From Carex sylvatica (taxonomy: Eukaryota; Streptophyta; Magnoliopsida; Poales; Cyperaceae): a DNA stretch of 64,000 nt. The position numbers and the translations under genes were made by a program. Under the pieces are notes generated by a model. The model was not told the origin of the DNA and did no database searches. It saw nothing but the letters and a program-made list of their open reading frames with translations. This document shows positions 1 through 12,472 of the stretch, in pieces. The DNA lies in assembly GCA_964058845.1 (NCBI GenBank), contig CAXKVR010000942.1:1-64000 (forward strand). Direction: 5' to 3'. Each line of letters opens with the position of its first letter. Positions within the stretch are counted from its first letter, which is position 1.

Positions 1-1246
1 GATATTCGTATCAAAATGGACATAATAATGATCAAATCAAATTTATCATATACAAATCAATCGCTAGAGATGATCAATTTAAATCAAAATAATTTGCATA
101 ATTCTTATAAAATCAATACCATTTAAATCTAATACCTTATAAAACATCATATGAGTTTAATAAACCAAATAAAACTTTAAGAATAATATCTTTTAGAGCC
201 AAATTGTAATTATGAACTAGTATAAAAATTTAATATTTATTCAGATATAAGGATAGTTGTCAAACTGATTTAAATTGGATTCGAACTCAAATACAATAAT
301 GATAACAAACGAATTAAGGACCCAAACACAGTCTGAGTAACGAATGCTCTGATACTAAAATTGTCACGACCCCACCGTCCGGCCGAGAATCGCGACAAGA
401 GAGGCACCATCGCATCCATCCTTTGTCCTGTCATCCTACGTCGCAAACAAAAATAACAAACAAGAAACAATACAGAGTCAACTATAAAGCTCAGTAATCG
501 GTTATTTAACGACGCACTTCTCTATAACTAGCTTAATTAAACAACCATTCAAATAGACTAGATTAATCCACACAAATATACCTCAAATTATTGATACATA
601 TTTAACCGGCCATAGCACCTAGGTCTGGGTTATCAATAAAACAAGTCACACAATATTCGTATTATTTCATTTTGCACAATCATATCATTTCACGAATTCT
701 CATAACACACAATCGTATCATTTCACAGATCAAATTCGAACCTCAGACCTGCTATCCCGTTAAATATGCATCATAATCCAATACCCAATTTAAAATCTAA
801 TTCAACCAAACAAACGAAAGCACATATTATAAAAAAGTTAGGTTACCATATAGTGGTTAATCCAAAAAATTCAAATAGAACTTCAACGACTTTTCAGAAT
901 CAACGTGACGTAGTCAGAATTCCAATCAGATAAAACTCCATATCACATTTATTTTTATTTTCTCTAAATTTCCTTCACCTTTCCTCTTTCTTTCTTCTTT
1001 TTTTTTTCCTATTTTCATTTGGTTTATATTAATCAAAGAACAAATTGAATCAATTTATGGAATTGAGTATATGGAGGTCGGTTCAAAAGTGGGGTTATTC
1101 ATGCATGGGCCACGTGGTAAAAAAAATGCCATGTTAGTTCTTCTTCTTTTTTTAAGTTGTATTTTACATTTTACTCCTTTAGGTGTATAATATTATAAAT
1201 AAGTACAAAAAATCATAAGAATTTATTAATATTACGGGATGTTACA
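1..1246 (-). mobile_element. 5' end of an LTR retrotransposon on the minus strand (LTR 362-1246 plus start of the internal region)
   Basis: Read on the minus strand, an LTR begins at 1246 with TGTAACATCCC and ends at 362 with GGTCGTGACA, a common TG..CA plant LTR form. A few bases further on the minus strand (356-345) lies TAGTATCAGAGC. This matches the usual primer-binding site complementary to initiator methionine tRNA except for one base near its start. The LTR is about 885 bp. The internal region would run leftward out of the window, so gag-pol cannot be examined; bases 1-340 are AT-rich with no recognisable coding. Ty3/Gypsy type is likely from the terminal sequence but not proven. The target duplication cannot be checked because the other end is missing. 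Confidence 0.7.
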
Positions 1247-1650
1247 TTTTCCATTTTTTTCTTTTATACAAAACAAGTTTATGACATAACAAAAATCCGA
1301 GTTTCCAATCCGATTCAGCCGATTCCTACCAATTGACCCTATTTCAATTCTACGGCCAAAGATGACCGATTCCAATTCTGATTTTGATTTCGAAAGCCTT
1401 TGTTATTACTCAATAGTTTGTTTGTTGGATGCTTCTATGCTTTTGGTTTTATTAGATTTTACACTATTTGGTGATTAGGCAAATTGGTTCTTACTACAAG
1501 TTAATTATTACTGTAATAATTTTTTCCTTTGTAAACATTTGATGTTTTTTTATTGTTGGGTTGTATTGGTTTTACTTATGTGTTAATGGAAATTTAAAAG
1601 ATAAACAATGAAGGAAAATTCCTTAGAGGTATTCCCTAGAGGTCATCCAA
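1247..1650. other. Intergenic stretch with a fragment of a dispersed repeat
   Basis: No gene seen. Bases about 1255-1400, read on the minus strand, resemble 19080-19210: both carry the phrases GGCTGAATCG and GGAAACTC, followed by a TTGTTTTGTA tract. A degraded dispersed element is therefore present at both places in opposite orientation. The rest is AT-rich and featureless. Confidence 0.4.
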
Positions 1651-1659
1651 ATTATCTTT

Positions 1660-1811
1660 TGTAGTCCAAAATAATATGCACATCAACATCAAGGAAAATT
1701 CATAGGTTGTTAATGGAAAATTCATTGATTCTTCCTTATCATATACATCATCTATATAAACCATTCCTTCAGTTGGTTCATGTGCTAACCAATAACCAAA
1801 AAATAAGAAGC
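1660..1811 (+). promoter_or_regulatory. Core promoter of the first type 1 receptor-kinase gene
   Basis: A TATA box, TATATAAA, lies at 1753-1760, about 52 bases before the start codon at 1812. The same arrangement and flanking words (CACATCAA, AAGGAAAATTCATAG) occur before the paralogue at 28122, with TATAAAA at 28074-28080. The conservation of this short block while surrounding DNA differs supports a real core promoter. Transcription start is inferred, not seen. Confidence 0.6.
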
Positions 1812-4800
1812 ATGAAATTCTTGAACTTACTAATTGTTCTCTTCCTCTTTTACAAATTTGAAGATTCCCGCTCTTCTTCATGTGGAGAACTTGGTAACAC
1901 CACTTATCAACTTCCTGGAACTTGCAATTGGAAGGTGTATGAGTTGCAGTGTAATGGCAACGACACCGTGCTATACATTGGGACCACCACATATCTTGTA
2001 AAAGATAGATGGAACGAAGACAAGACACTTAGGCTTGTTGATCCTGACTTGGCAGACGGGGCCTGCCGCTTACCAAAGCAGACTTATACTTGGCGTCAAT
2101 ACCCTAGTTTATTTACTTGGTACCAAAGCCAAGAAACTGGGCGTTATATCCAGTTCTTCAATTGTACGGAAGAAGTAGAAGACTCAATGTACAAGGTAAT
2201 TCATTGTATGGATGGGCCTCATTCAAGAATTTATGCAGCTTATGCTGATTTCTATCCCATCGATGCTGGCAACACCCCTAAGTCATGTAGGTATGTAGGA
2301 AGGACATATGCCAATTATGATGTGCTAATGCATTGGAACAATACTGATGGTGTTGAAATGATGCGGATGCTGAGACAGGGGTTTTTGGTGAGCTGGAACA
2401 TGACAGAATTTTTATTTATTTTTTATGGTCCTGAATATGACAAAAAGATTTGCTCTCTTTTGCCGCATTGCTGGAGTTCTACCAAAAGGTAAACAGAAGT
2501 ATCTATCTTTTCTCCAAAATTGTCTTGCAGTTATTATGGTCAGATATTAAATGGTCTGGTATCAAACATGGTTTGGAATATCAGTCCTGTTCGAATTTCT
2601 TACCGATTTACATCACTAGGTGATTTTTGCGCTGAAACTCGGTCGAATCAAGGCTTTTAAACGGATTAGTTGGTCGAGTTTTGTCCAAAAACTCGATGGA
2701 ACTTTTAATTATTTTATAATCGTTGAAAAATAGCCATTTTTTAGTAGGCGATTCTGACTAATTGGGGCCCCCAATTTGGATGGTTCAAATGAATGGGACG
2801 ATTTTTACGTGTCTTTTTCTTATTTCGATTTTACTTCTATTGTTTCATCTAATATATATAAATTAACTATATTTATTTAAATTTCCAATATTTCTAAAGC
2901 AGTTGAAGGGTATATAAACCAATCTAGTATAGCATTTAAAGTTTTGGCCGCAAAAATATATGCTCTACCTTTATTTTTCTTAAAATATGGCTTAAATGGA
3001 AAATGTAATCTTGTACTAATTTTATATATTACTTTATTATCAATTATGTAATATTGCCTATGCAATTTGTTATTAATTCCGCTTGGCTTTTTGATTATTT
3101 TTGTCTGTTTGTATATTTTTATTACACTAGTTGATTATACGAGTAAAACTCTTTTTCCTTAAACAAATTATTTTTTGTACATTTTTATTATATATTTAGT
3201 ACAAAAATAAATCACTTCGAAAACAATCCGAGTCACCTGAATCCCATTTATAAGATACATGCCGATTCCATGTTTTTCAGACATTGACAAATGCAAAATA
3301 TAAATAAATGTATGATTAGAGACTTATCCATTTAATATAAATCTTCCCCGTCTCACTAATTATATTAATTTTAACAATCTTTCTGAAAGAAGTTTCTACC
3401 TTCATTGTTTGTTAACATCTATCGAGTGCCGTAAACTTGATAGACGCCATCTGAACTGTCACAGTTGAACACTTGACAATCACCTAAGATATTGCATAAA
3501 AAAAATACAATAAGCCAAGAAATAAATCAAAATATAACCTTCTCTCTTCCAATTTTTTTTTTATTGATGCAGTAACATCAAGTATATCATGAGACACAAT
3601 TATTCAAGTATTGGCGCCAAGCTCCATGCCTTTCTTTCCGTTCAGACAACATTTTTGGAATGCTTTCAACAACCGCCAGGATTTATCTATCCTAATTCGC
3701 AGGTGGCTTTTGCTTTCATGCTCATATTGGTTGCTCTTTTGGACATTCTTCTCATTTTATTAGGTAAGCAAACTTTCTTTAATGGATCCCCTCTTTCCCA
3801 CATATATAGCCGCACACGTAAATCTCCTTTATGTTACTACTAGTCATAGAAGATAGTGGAATCTCCACACTTAGACCTCTTTTGATTTAAAAATTAACAA
3901 GGATTAATTGAAGTAATTAAGTTTCAGTCTTTTCTATTTGAAACTGTATTAATTGTGATTTTAGTCCAGTGTGCGGTGGATTATTTCATTGAATTAAAGC
4001 ATTTGAACCAAAATTACATTCAATAAAATTTAACATTCTCCTCTATGGAAAAACCAAGAAAAAATAAATAAGTGGACTAAAACACATTAATAGTCTTAGT
4101 AAGGACCAAATACAGAAGGGATATATAACTTTCAAGTACATTGCTCAAAACAGCCAATTAAACCATTAAATGTGGCTGACTTCTATCGGTGAAACCAAAA
4201 TATAGGATAGAGTTGGAAACTAATTTAGAATAAACATAATTCCGTAATTATTTTGAAATTCAACCATTCTCTCAAAGCTTTTTGTATTTATAAGTATTGT
4301 TTTAGACACATACTTTACAAAATATTAAAGCCAAGGTCTAAGGCTTTGGATTTCAATCATCTCCCTTTTGAGTCCATTTAATTTGCATTACCCATTAACT
4401 AATTTTAAACTTTTTGCAGGACTACGGCTTACATTTGTTCCATGCACAATACTTATGTTCCTTCTTCACAAGTACAAGCGACTTTCTCTGTCAAACAATT
4501 ATGTCGAAAAGTTTTTGCGAAAACATGAGATGCTTTCTGTTAGACGGTATGATTTTATAGAGATTGCTATAATGACAAACCACTTCAAAGAAAAGCTAGG
4601 GCAAGGCGGCTTTGGATCAGTTTACAAAGGTAAACTTTTTAGTGGTGGTCTGGTCGCTGTCAAAATATTGACCAATTCATTGGGTGACGGCGATGATTTC
4701 ATGAGCGAAGTGGCAACAATTGGTAGCATTCACCATGCAAACATAGTGCACCTTATTGGGTTTTGCTCGGAGGGCTCAAAGAGGGCACTTGTGTATCCTT

Positions 4801-5537
4801 ATATGCCAAATGGCTCACTTGACAAGTATATCTTCTCTTCAAGTAATAATCTTTTTTCAATAGAGAAAAGAAGAGAGATAGCCATAGGCATCGCACAAGG
4901 TATAGACTACCTTCATCGCGGTTGTCAAATGCAGATATTGCACTTTGACATAAAGCCTCACAATATCTTATTGGATCATGACTTGACCCCATATATTTCC
5001 GACTTTGGACTTGCCAAATTATACTCGAGAGAATATAACTTGGTAACACTCAGCACGGCACGTGGTACAATAGGATATATAGCTCCTGAGCTAATATCCA
5101 GGGCCTTTGGTGTGATATCATACAAGGCAGATGTTTATAGTTTTGGGATGCTACTCATGGAGATGGCGAGTGGAAGAAGAAATGTCAATAATCATGCAGA
5201 GAGCTCGAGCCAAGTCTATTACCCGTCATGGATCTACGACCAGATGAAACTTGCAGATGAGGCACTTAATAATAATTTGCACAATATTGTTTCACAATTT
5301 GGAGAAATAGAAGGAATTCTATATAAGGTTGCCTTGTGGTGCATTCAAATGAGGGCATCTAACCGACCCTCCATGAGCAGAGTGATAGAGATGCTGCAGT
5401 GTGAAGCAGATAGCTTGGAGATGCCGCCAAGACCTTTCACGACAGGATCTCCAGATGAGGTCTCTGTGAGACGCTCTCAAGTTTATTCATGTAGCATTGA
5501 GATGTCAGAGATTTCAGAGGAAATTAGTTTGCTTTAA
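1812..5537 (+). CDS. LRK10L / Lr10-like receptor protein kinase, type 1, copy 1 (three exons, 661 aa)
   Basis: Exons 1812-2488, 3573-3763 and 4420-5537 join in frame through GT-AG introns (phases 2 and 1) to give 661 residues. The start is the Met of MKFLNLLIVLFLF, a signal peptide preceded by a TATA box; the upstream in-frame Met at 1707 would bury the signal. Residues about 24-230 form a Cys-rich GUB_WAK-like ectodomain with Asn-X-Ser/Thr sites (NCTEE, NNTDG). Exons 2-3 supply a hydrophobic stretch near 265-305 ending in HKYKR. The kinase has the glycine loop GQGGFGSV near 350, the VAVK lysine near 371, HFDIKPHN near 464 and DFG near 484. HFD replaces HRD, so it is a non-RD kinase, a class common among plant immune receptors. 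It is a plasma-membrane receptor by inference; the ligand is unknown. Intron 1 is enlarged relative to the paralogue at 28122. Confidence 0.9.
2517..3385. other. About 0.87 kb of extra DNA in intron 1 of the first kinase gene
   Basis: Intron 1 here is 1084 bp; in the paralogue at 28122 it is 182 bp. Homology to the paralogue's intron stops shortly after the donor and resumes near 3390 at a GTTTGTTAACATC-like phrase. The intervening DNA is AT-rich with no recognisable coding, clear terminal repeats or target duplication, so I cannot name the element. Confidence 0.45.
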
Positions 5538-6412
5538 ATAAGCGAAGTAAATAAATAAACATGTGTTGTATCTTGAAGTATCTATGTAGCTAATGTAACT
5601 AGATTAATGAAAGCCACCTTGCAGCTTTTTAGTTAACATAAGGCAGAGATTTAATAAGTTAAAGAGTATTTTATTACATTCATTTCTTAAAAAACTAAAC
5701 TATTCAAATTTTGTTAGGTATTATTGAAGATATATAGCTAAATATAAAATTGAGCTTATGTGCAAAAATTCCCTTCTACCTAGTACCTATGAAGTATGAA
5801 GAGTTGAGAGCGCAGTACAGGAGATGTCTACAAGCGAACAAATGGGAGATGTTAAAGCAAGTGCACGTTTGAGTACTCTTCTAAAAATTTGCTCTGTGAA
5901 CCCCACTCCATTTCCTAATTTGCAGGATCAGATTTGAATAGCCGGGATATGCTTATCCCTTGATCCTAGGGCTGAGATCCGCAGCATCAGCTTTTCCTAG
6001 AGTAGGCATCACCAATTTGACCTTCCTGCAATATTGCAATAAAGTCAAGTAGCTGTATTTATTGGGCTGGTATGGATAATTAATGGATAGTAATAATATA
6101 TTTAATTATGCAAAAAAAGAAATAATATGTTTCTTAACATTAAACCTATGTGTATTTTCAACTTGCAATTTAAAATAATTTGTTTAGTCATAATCTACCA
6201 AGTGTTGATAAATTTAAATCATTCATTTTTTAAATCGCTCGATGATGTTTGACTAGTCAATTTTTAGATTGCTTCAAATTTAATGTGAATCTTATCTCAA
6301 CTAGAAATTAAGAATATATAACAGCAATATTGTCAGGTTGTCAAATAATTTCTTATTGCTTTTTAGCATGCCAACTAATTAACTTCGACATTAAAAACAT
6401 GATATGTTTAAA
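5538..6412 (+). other. 3' flank shared by type 1 kinase genes
   Basis: No gene. The first 500 bases after the stop match the flanks of the copies ending at 30879, 56666 and 60036 (phrases such as GTGTTGTATC, CAGCTTTT and an ATATATAGCTA tract). This shows that the duplicated unit extends past the coding region. A putative 3' UTR lies in the first 100-150 bases; no polyadenylation site was fixed. Confidence 0.5.
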
Positions 6413-6614
6413 GAGGAGGGCTCAAATGCTCCATTACTTCATGCCTCAATCGTATCCAATATTTTTATCTTCAATTTCAAAGTCCAAACAAATGATTCGA
6501 ACCGCTCAATATGATATCCATGTTAAAATATGATTGAAGACTAAATTTTATATTTTTTGAAATTTTTTACTATTTTTTTAAGATATTGGAATACGATGGG
6601 GCATTGGAGCCCTT
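6413..6614. mobile_element. Foldback MITE, short copy
   Basis: The outer arms pair: GGAGGGCTCAAATGC near 6415 with GCATTGGAGCCCTT near 6601, and ATCGTATCCAATAT with ATATTGGAATACGAT. The interior has the tract ACTAAATTTTATATTTTTTG then TTTTTACTATTT that recurs in the copies near 12.0-12.9, 32.8, 49.6 and 54.2 kb. It is non-coding. Confidence 0.6.
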
Positions 6615-7140
6615 CATGTTTAAATTACATACCATTACCGACGTCAGAGAAATAACCAATATTGAATTTATTTCTTTTTATAAAGAATTATGTTGGCCAA
6701 AGTGGACCCACATCCAGCGGTCAATGAACAAACGCATAATAAATTAATAGTAAACATATGAAAAATATCAAAACACAAATTGGGTCGTAAATTTGTTACC
6801 GATTTCATACTTATATTGGACACCATAAATTATATCAAAATATCAATAATCCCACATCAGCGGTATAGTAACAAACGAATAGTTCGGATTCGGTTCAATA
6901 GAGTCAAAAATTCATGATTTGGGTATAATTTATAAATTATTCGGATTTATTTTTAAATTTTAAAAGAAGTAAAATAAAATTTCAGAAAATAATACACAAA
7001 GTTATACAAATTCATCACATAAGAACACAAATCTTGGGATAAAGATGTTCCTCGAAAACACAAAAATATATAAAAACATATTGGTTAAATACACAAAAAT
7101 ACACAAAGTTATACAAATTTATTCCTTGTTCATTTTCGTG
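6615..7140. other. AT-rich spacer with short local duplications
   Basis: No gene. The phrase ACACAAAGTTATACAAATT occurs twice (near 6997 and 7101), so a small tandem duplication precedes the LINE insertion. Confidence 0.4.
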
Positions 7141-10060
7141 CTATCTATGAAGGGTCAGAGTGTATTCCACTTCAACAGGTGCTACCTGAGGAGGTTTTTC
7201 TAAACTTGCCAAAGATCCCCCAAGTGGTTCACCATGGTTTGATTGCCCAACCAACAGAACAGGAGGTGCTTGCTGCATTAGCATCGCTTGGTCCGGATAA
7301 GGCGCTGGGTCCAGACGGAGTGAATGCAAGACTTATACAACAACAGTGGGATGTGTTCCGTATGGCAGTCATGGGGCAGGTCAACAAGTTCTTCTGTGAA
7401 GGTCAACTCTCATCTACTGTAGCTCGATCTAATTTGATTATGATGCCTAAGTGTGAAAACCCGACTAAGGTAACGCAATTTAGGCCCATCTCGGTTTGTA
7501 ATGTCATATACAAGCTCAATTCTAAAATTTTGATAGCAAGAATTAAGCCTTTTATTACGGGACTGATTTCGGAGAACCAATGCGCTTTTGTTCCGGGAAG
7601 GGAAATATCGGAGAATGTTATCCTCCTTAGGGAGATTATCCACTCCTTCAAGTCATCCAATTATAAAAACAAGGATTTTTGTTAAAAATTAGACCTTTCC
7701 AAGGCGTTTGATAGAATGAATTGGGGATATCTCCAATCAATCCTTCCACTGTACGGGTTCCCAAATCAACTCGGTGAATGGATTATGCTTTGTGTAAAGT
7801 CGGCGGAATTCTCAATTATTGTCAATGGGTGAGGAGATGGCTATCTATAACCGAGATCAGGGTTGCGGCAGGGTTGCGCCTTGTCACCTTACCTATTTAT
7901 TTTGGGGATGGACATTCTGTCAAGAGAGCTCTCGTATCTGACAGATTCAAGGCAGCTTACTGGAATCAAATTGGCACCCTCAGCCCCGGTAATTACCAAC
8001 TCTCTCTATGCTTATGACTTATTGTTGTTTGGTAAGGCAAACTTGGAAGAGGCAGCAGTGTTAATGGGTGCCATGAATGTCTTCTCATCAATCTCGGGGC
8101 AAAGGGTGGGCGCTGAAAAAAGTGAAGTCTGGTTTAGTAAGTGCACTCCTGATGATATAAAGGAGGAGGTTACAAGGATCTTGGGGGTAAGAAATGAGCA
8201 ATTAACAGGGAAATATTTAGGTGTCCCTTTCAACACAAACACAGGGGCATTTAATTTCCTTATTGATAAGTTCATGTCAAGGTTGCAGGTGTGGAAGGGT
8301 AGAAAATTGTCACCAAGTGGGAGGGTAGTAATGATCAAATCAGTTCTCCAATCGGTACCACTCTACTACTTTGGTACTGCCAAGCTACCACAAGGGGTCC
8401 TATGTAAACTAACTTCTATAATAAGGAGCTTTTTCTGGGGGAAACAGGCAGGGGAGCGCTACTTAGCGTATGTGGCATGGGATAATATTACAGCACCTTT
8501 GGAGCTGGGGGGTTTGGGGATCCGAGATCTGACTCGGGTAAATGAAGCAATGCTTATGAAGACCTTATGGGACGTGGCTGAGGGGAATGAGTCACTGTGG
8601 GTCAAGGTTATAACAGCAAAATACATTCCAAGATCCGAGCTGTGGTTATCTAAGAGAACATATAAATGTACTCTATTCTGGAGGAGTGTAATGTCTTTGC
8701 GTGAGAAGATGAGTTCAATGTCTGCTTGGGAGATTGGGAATGGTGAATTTTGCAAAGCTTATGGCCAACCATGGTTTCCGGGTGCTTTAGCATATATTCC
8801 AAATGGGGGAAGTGATAGGGGGTTAGTTGTAAAAGACCTACTGGTGGAGGGTCAAACTCAATGGGATGTATCAAAGTTAACGGAGAGGTTTGGCTATCTC
8901 AATAGCATGCATATAATCTCAAATATAACCCCCCCCCCCCCCCCCCCCAATGGAAAGCAAAGGAAGTGATAGGCTCATGTTCAACCACTCAGCTGATGGT
9001 AAATTCTCAGTCAAAAGGGCGTATTAACAATTGAATGAGTCTTGGAGGTATGTGACAGGGAATCAACCCTCAATTTGGAAGAAAATCTGGAAGTTTGGAA
9101 GCATACAACCGCGCCTCAGACTTTTTCTGTGGAAGTTAGTTAATGGAGCTCTCCCACTGGCAAAAATAATTTTTCACAGATCAGGTTATGGGGTACCAAG
9201 CTGTGCACTTTGCTTGCAGGATGATGAGGATGCTATTCACATGGGATTTAAATGCCCGTTTGCTCGGACTTGCTGGCTGGCCTCAGATATCCCTCTCCGT
9301 ACCGAGCAACTACCTAATACGGTAAGAGAAGTGCTGACACAGGTCCTCCAATGGATGTCAGAGGAGCAGTGGTCTATGTTTGCAAGTATCCTTTGGTCCA
9401 TTTGGAGGTGTAGAAACTCCAAGGTCGATCAGGGACAACAACAAACTATTTCCCACTTCTTGTATGTCTCCCTAATCAAGAGAGAAACTATGTTGGTTAA
9501 TTCATTCACTGGTACTGTTCCAGGGGGTGGGACTATAATTGGGGAAGCAACAAAGAGATGGGTGTGTTTCACTGATGCTTCATGGGTTGATTCATGGGAT
9601 ACTGGTACGGAATTTTTTCTGCAAGAAGGAGAACAATGCTAGCATATGGTATTCAATACACCTCCTCTTCGTGTCCTCTGCAAGCTGAGGCTAAGGCTTT
9701 AGCTACTGCAATGGCTTTTGTGCAACAAAGAGGTCTCCATGATTGCACTTTCTGCACGGATAATCTGGTACTGGCAAAAGAAGTATCGAAGATCCAGCCA
9801 CCGATCACTATTGACTGGAGAGTTGCCAAAGAATTTTTTCTGATTTGGGAATTTTTACAAAAAAATCGGGGCTGGAATTGTATTTACATTTCAAGGAGCC
9901 ACAATGAGATGGCTGATAGGTTAGCGGGTTTGGGTAGAAGGGAGAAAATGGATCTGGTGGGATTTACATACCCAATTCTCAATGGTATTTGCTAGAGTTG
10001 TAATCTGATGGTTTGATTAATAGAAATTGCCTACGGGCGTGTTTGAAGCAAAAAAAAAAA
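7141..10060 (+). mobile_element. 5'-truncated, dead L1-type LINE (ORF2: reverse transcriptase, zf-RVT, RNase H)
   Basis: The plus strand encodes the 3' part of a plant LINE ORF2. Reverse-transcriptase motifs appear in order: GPDGVNA near 7308, FRPISVCNVIYK near 7480, SENQCAFVPGR near 7570, LDLSKAFDRMNW near 7690, and LRQGCALSPYLF near 7863. The active-site box reads YAYD near 8010 where YADD/FADD is expected. A zinc-binding zf-RVT segment covers about 9060-9400 and an RNase H domain (FTDASW, CTDN, SRSHNEMADRLA) covers 9560-9940. Stops interrupt the frame at 7683, 7830 and 7848; further shifts occur near 8930 and 9640. The element ends in an 11-base A tail at 10050-10060 and lacks ORF1 and the endonuclease, typical of a truncated insertion. 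A run of 20 C occupies 8929-8948. Confidence 0.9.
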
Positions 10061-10789
10061 TATAAAAACATAAATTACTCTTCCTTATTGAACGTTTCTT
10101 TGTCAAACTCATTTAAGTAACCATCTGAACGGTTCAAACTACAAATAAACGGTTCAGATTGTCTAGGAGCATCAAAAGTGTTCTTTCAGTTCAGGAGCGC
10201 AGTTGAAGCCCAGCGCAAACTATGCTTAAATTTACCTGTGACTCCAGCGCACGCGTCAAAAATTCAGTCTCTTCCGCGTGACAGAGCAACGATTTTGTTC
10301 AAACTATACTTGTTCAATTCGTAAAATTCATTAAAAATGTGAATAATACGCGAACTGAACGTTTAATTCACGAATTACTGTATTATTCGCGGATTGATAT
10401 GCTGATGGTTTAAAAATATTTAATTCACGAATTAAACGCGAATCATGTACAACTGTGATCAGCGGTGCAATATTTGTTTCTGATTTCGTGTCTTATACTG
10501 GGCCTGGGCCAGTCACTGGATGATTCAAGTTTTTCTTCAATCTCCTTCGCACATAAAACATTTCTCACAAACATATATTGGGCTGGGCCTTAGACACGAT
10601 AATAGAAATGCTAGGCCTGTTTTGAATAATTTCCGAAAATGTAAACTCTTTCGATATATTTCCAGCTGTATATTTGCGAAGGAAAAAAAATTGAGATTAA
10701 TTTTGCAAGAAAAAAGGAAACTCAAAATGAATATGCAGGAAATTTATGTATAAGTGTATCAGTTGACGCCATATCAGGATGGAAGTGCG
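10061..10789. other. Spacer, no gene recognised
   Basis: AT-rich DNA. Around 10330-10445 the words TTAATTCACGAATTA and TTCGCG recur on both strands, which looks like remains of a small inverted repeat. No coding region is supported. Confidence 0.35.
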
Positions 10790-11079
10790 TTTTTCAAAAA
10801 ATATTCTCTTTGTAGTGTAGATCTGTGCCACCTTATTATTGTTTTTTTAAATTTAATTCTGCCTCAACACACAGTAATCCAAATGCAAGAGAATAATGGT
10901 TTTAATTTGTTTCTTTTACAAAATATATATATTAAATATTTTGTTTAGTACGAATCACATACATGCTGAGATCAATAATGAAACAGTTTCATTAAGAACG
11001 GTTAAAACTTCTGATCCTATATTTGGTACATGCACCTAGGTACCACGTACCTTGAATGGAGTGCATGAAGATAGATATG
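10790..11079 (+). repeat. Left part of an orphan type 2 upstream module
   Basis: Phrases here (CTTTGTAGTGTAGATCT, ATGCAAGAGAATAATG) match 49905-50010, where they lead into the module core. In this copy the core resumes at 13150, so the foldback complex at 11080-13150 split the module. No gene follows. Confidence 0.5.
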
Positions 11080-12024
11080 GATGGGAAATTATGCAAATTT
11101 CCTACTTTTCAAGATTTTTCAAACAAAATATTCCTCCTCTAAAAATAATTAACAAAATGCTTTTGTGGACCTCTCATTTCCCCCTCTCTCACCCTCTCTA
11201 TCTCTATCTTTTATTTACTCTCATCAAGTTTGACACCTTATCTCTCATTAGATTTTAATGAATGCATAATGATTAATATGTAAGTCAAACAATAATTTTT
11301 TTGTAGGCATGAAACAAATTTTTCAGTTAGATAATATATATATCAAATACATTTTTTTTTAAAAGTATACTAATATGCATCATGATGAAATTATTTATAC
11401 GATTATACAGTACTTATTAGAAAGATAAACTCTTAAATTTATATTTACTTATTTGACAGTGTTTCATTTAATTAAAGTTTCTTATAATCATTCAAAAAAA
11501 TATAAAATTGAAAATTTTACAAAAAAAAAATATAATTAGTTTTGAGATTTAAATAAGAAGTACAAAATATGAGATACAAAAATAATTTATCTTCATATTT
11601 TAACACAAAAAAATTATATATTGTCAAGATATTTTCTTCTCCGTTTGGTTACAATATAAGGCAATACTTAGATGGAAATATATATTAGTGTTTTATTCTT
11701 GCATTTAGGATAGGGTCATTTTTGTAAATTTAAATCGCAATACATCATATTAATGGATATATGCTCATCAGTAATAAAACAATTAAATTTCTCAAAATAT
11801 GATTATTCTAATTGGTCTTTTTTTTTTAAGTAACAAACATATGATTCTATTCTTCAAATAAGTAAATTAAATACAAATTTAAGAGTTTATCTTTCTAATA
11901 ATGTGTCAAACTTGATGAGAGTAAATATGAGGTAGAGATAGAGAGAGAGAGAGGGTGAATAATTTCATCATAATGCAGATTAGTATAGATACATTAAAAA
12001 AATTTGTATTCGATATATATATAT

Positions 12025-12445
12025 AGTGGCTAATATGCTTTCGGAAGCATATGGCCCGAAGTGCTTACGGTCCAAATTTGAAATTTCAAAACTCAAAAAG
12101 TCGATCCGAACCGTTCATCTTGTTCTCCATATTAATATCTGCTTGGAGACCAAATTTTACATTTTTTCTGATTTTTTTTACTATTTATTAAGTATTTTAC
12201 AAAATTGTTGATCCAACGGTGGCTTAACAAAGCAGTAAAATCAGCAGCCACCGTTGGATCAACAATTTTGTAAAATACTTAATAAATAGTAAAAAAATTC
12301 AGAAAAATATAAAATTTGGTCTCCAAGCAGATATTAATATGGAGAACAAGATGAATGGTTCGGATCAATTTTTTGAGTTTTGAAATTTCAAATTTGGACC
12401 GTAAGCACTTCGGGCCATATGCTTCCGAATGCACATTAGCAACTC
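12025..12445. mobile_element. Foldback MITE, near-perfect palindrome centred near 12232
   Basis: Arms of about 200 bases pair almost perfectly; the outer ends read AGTGGCTAATATG and CATTAGCAACT. The centre has AACGGTGGC and its complement around a spacer of about 20 bases. The flanks are simple TA and GA repeats. It is the same family as 12473-12870. Confidence 0.75.
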
Positions 12446-12472
12446 TCTCTCTATATATATAGAGAGAGAGAG

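Noticed and set aside
1636..2028. 130-residue minus-strand open frame
   Set aside because: Antisense shadow of the receptor ectodomain exon.
7068..10072. ATATAAAAACATA on both sides of the LINE (7068-7080, 10060-10072) as target duplication
   Set aside because: The sequence between 7081 and about 7130 is still host-like (it repeats 6997-7020), so the left copy is not at the LINE border; the match may be due to A/T richness.
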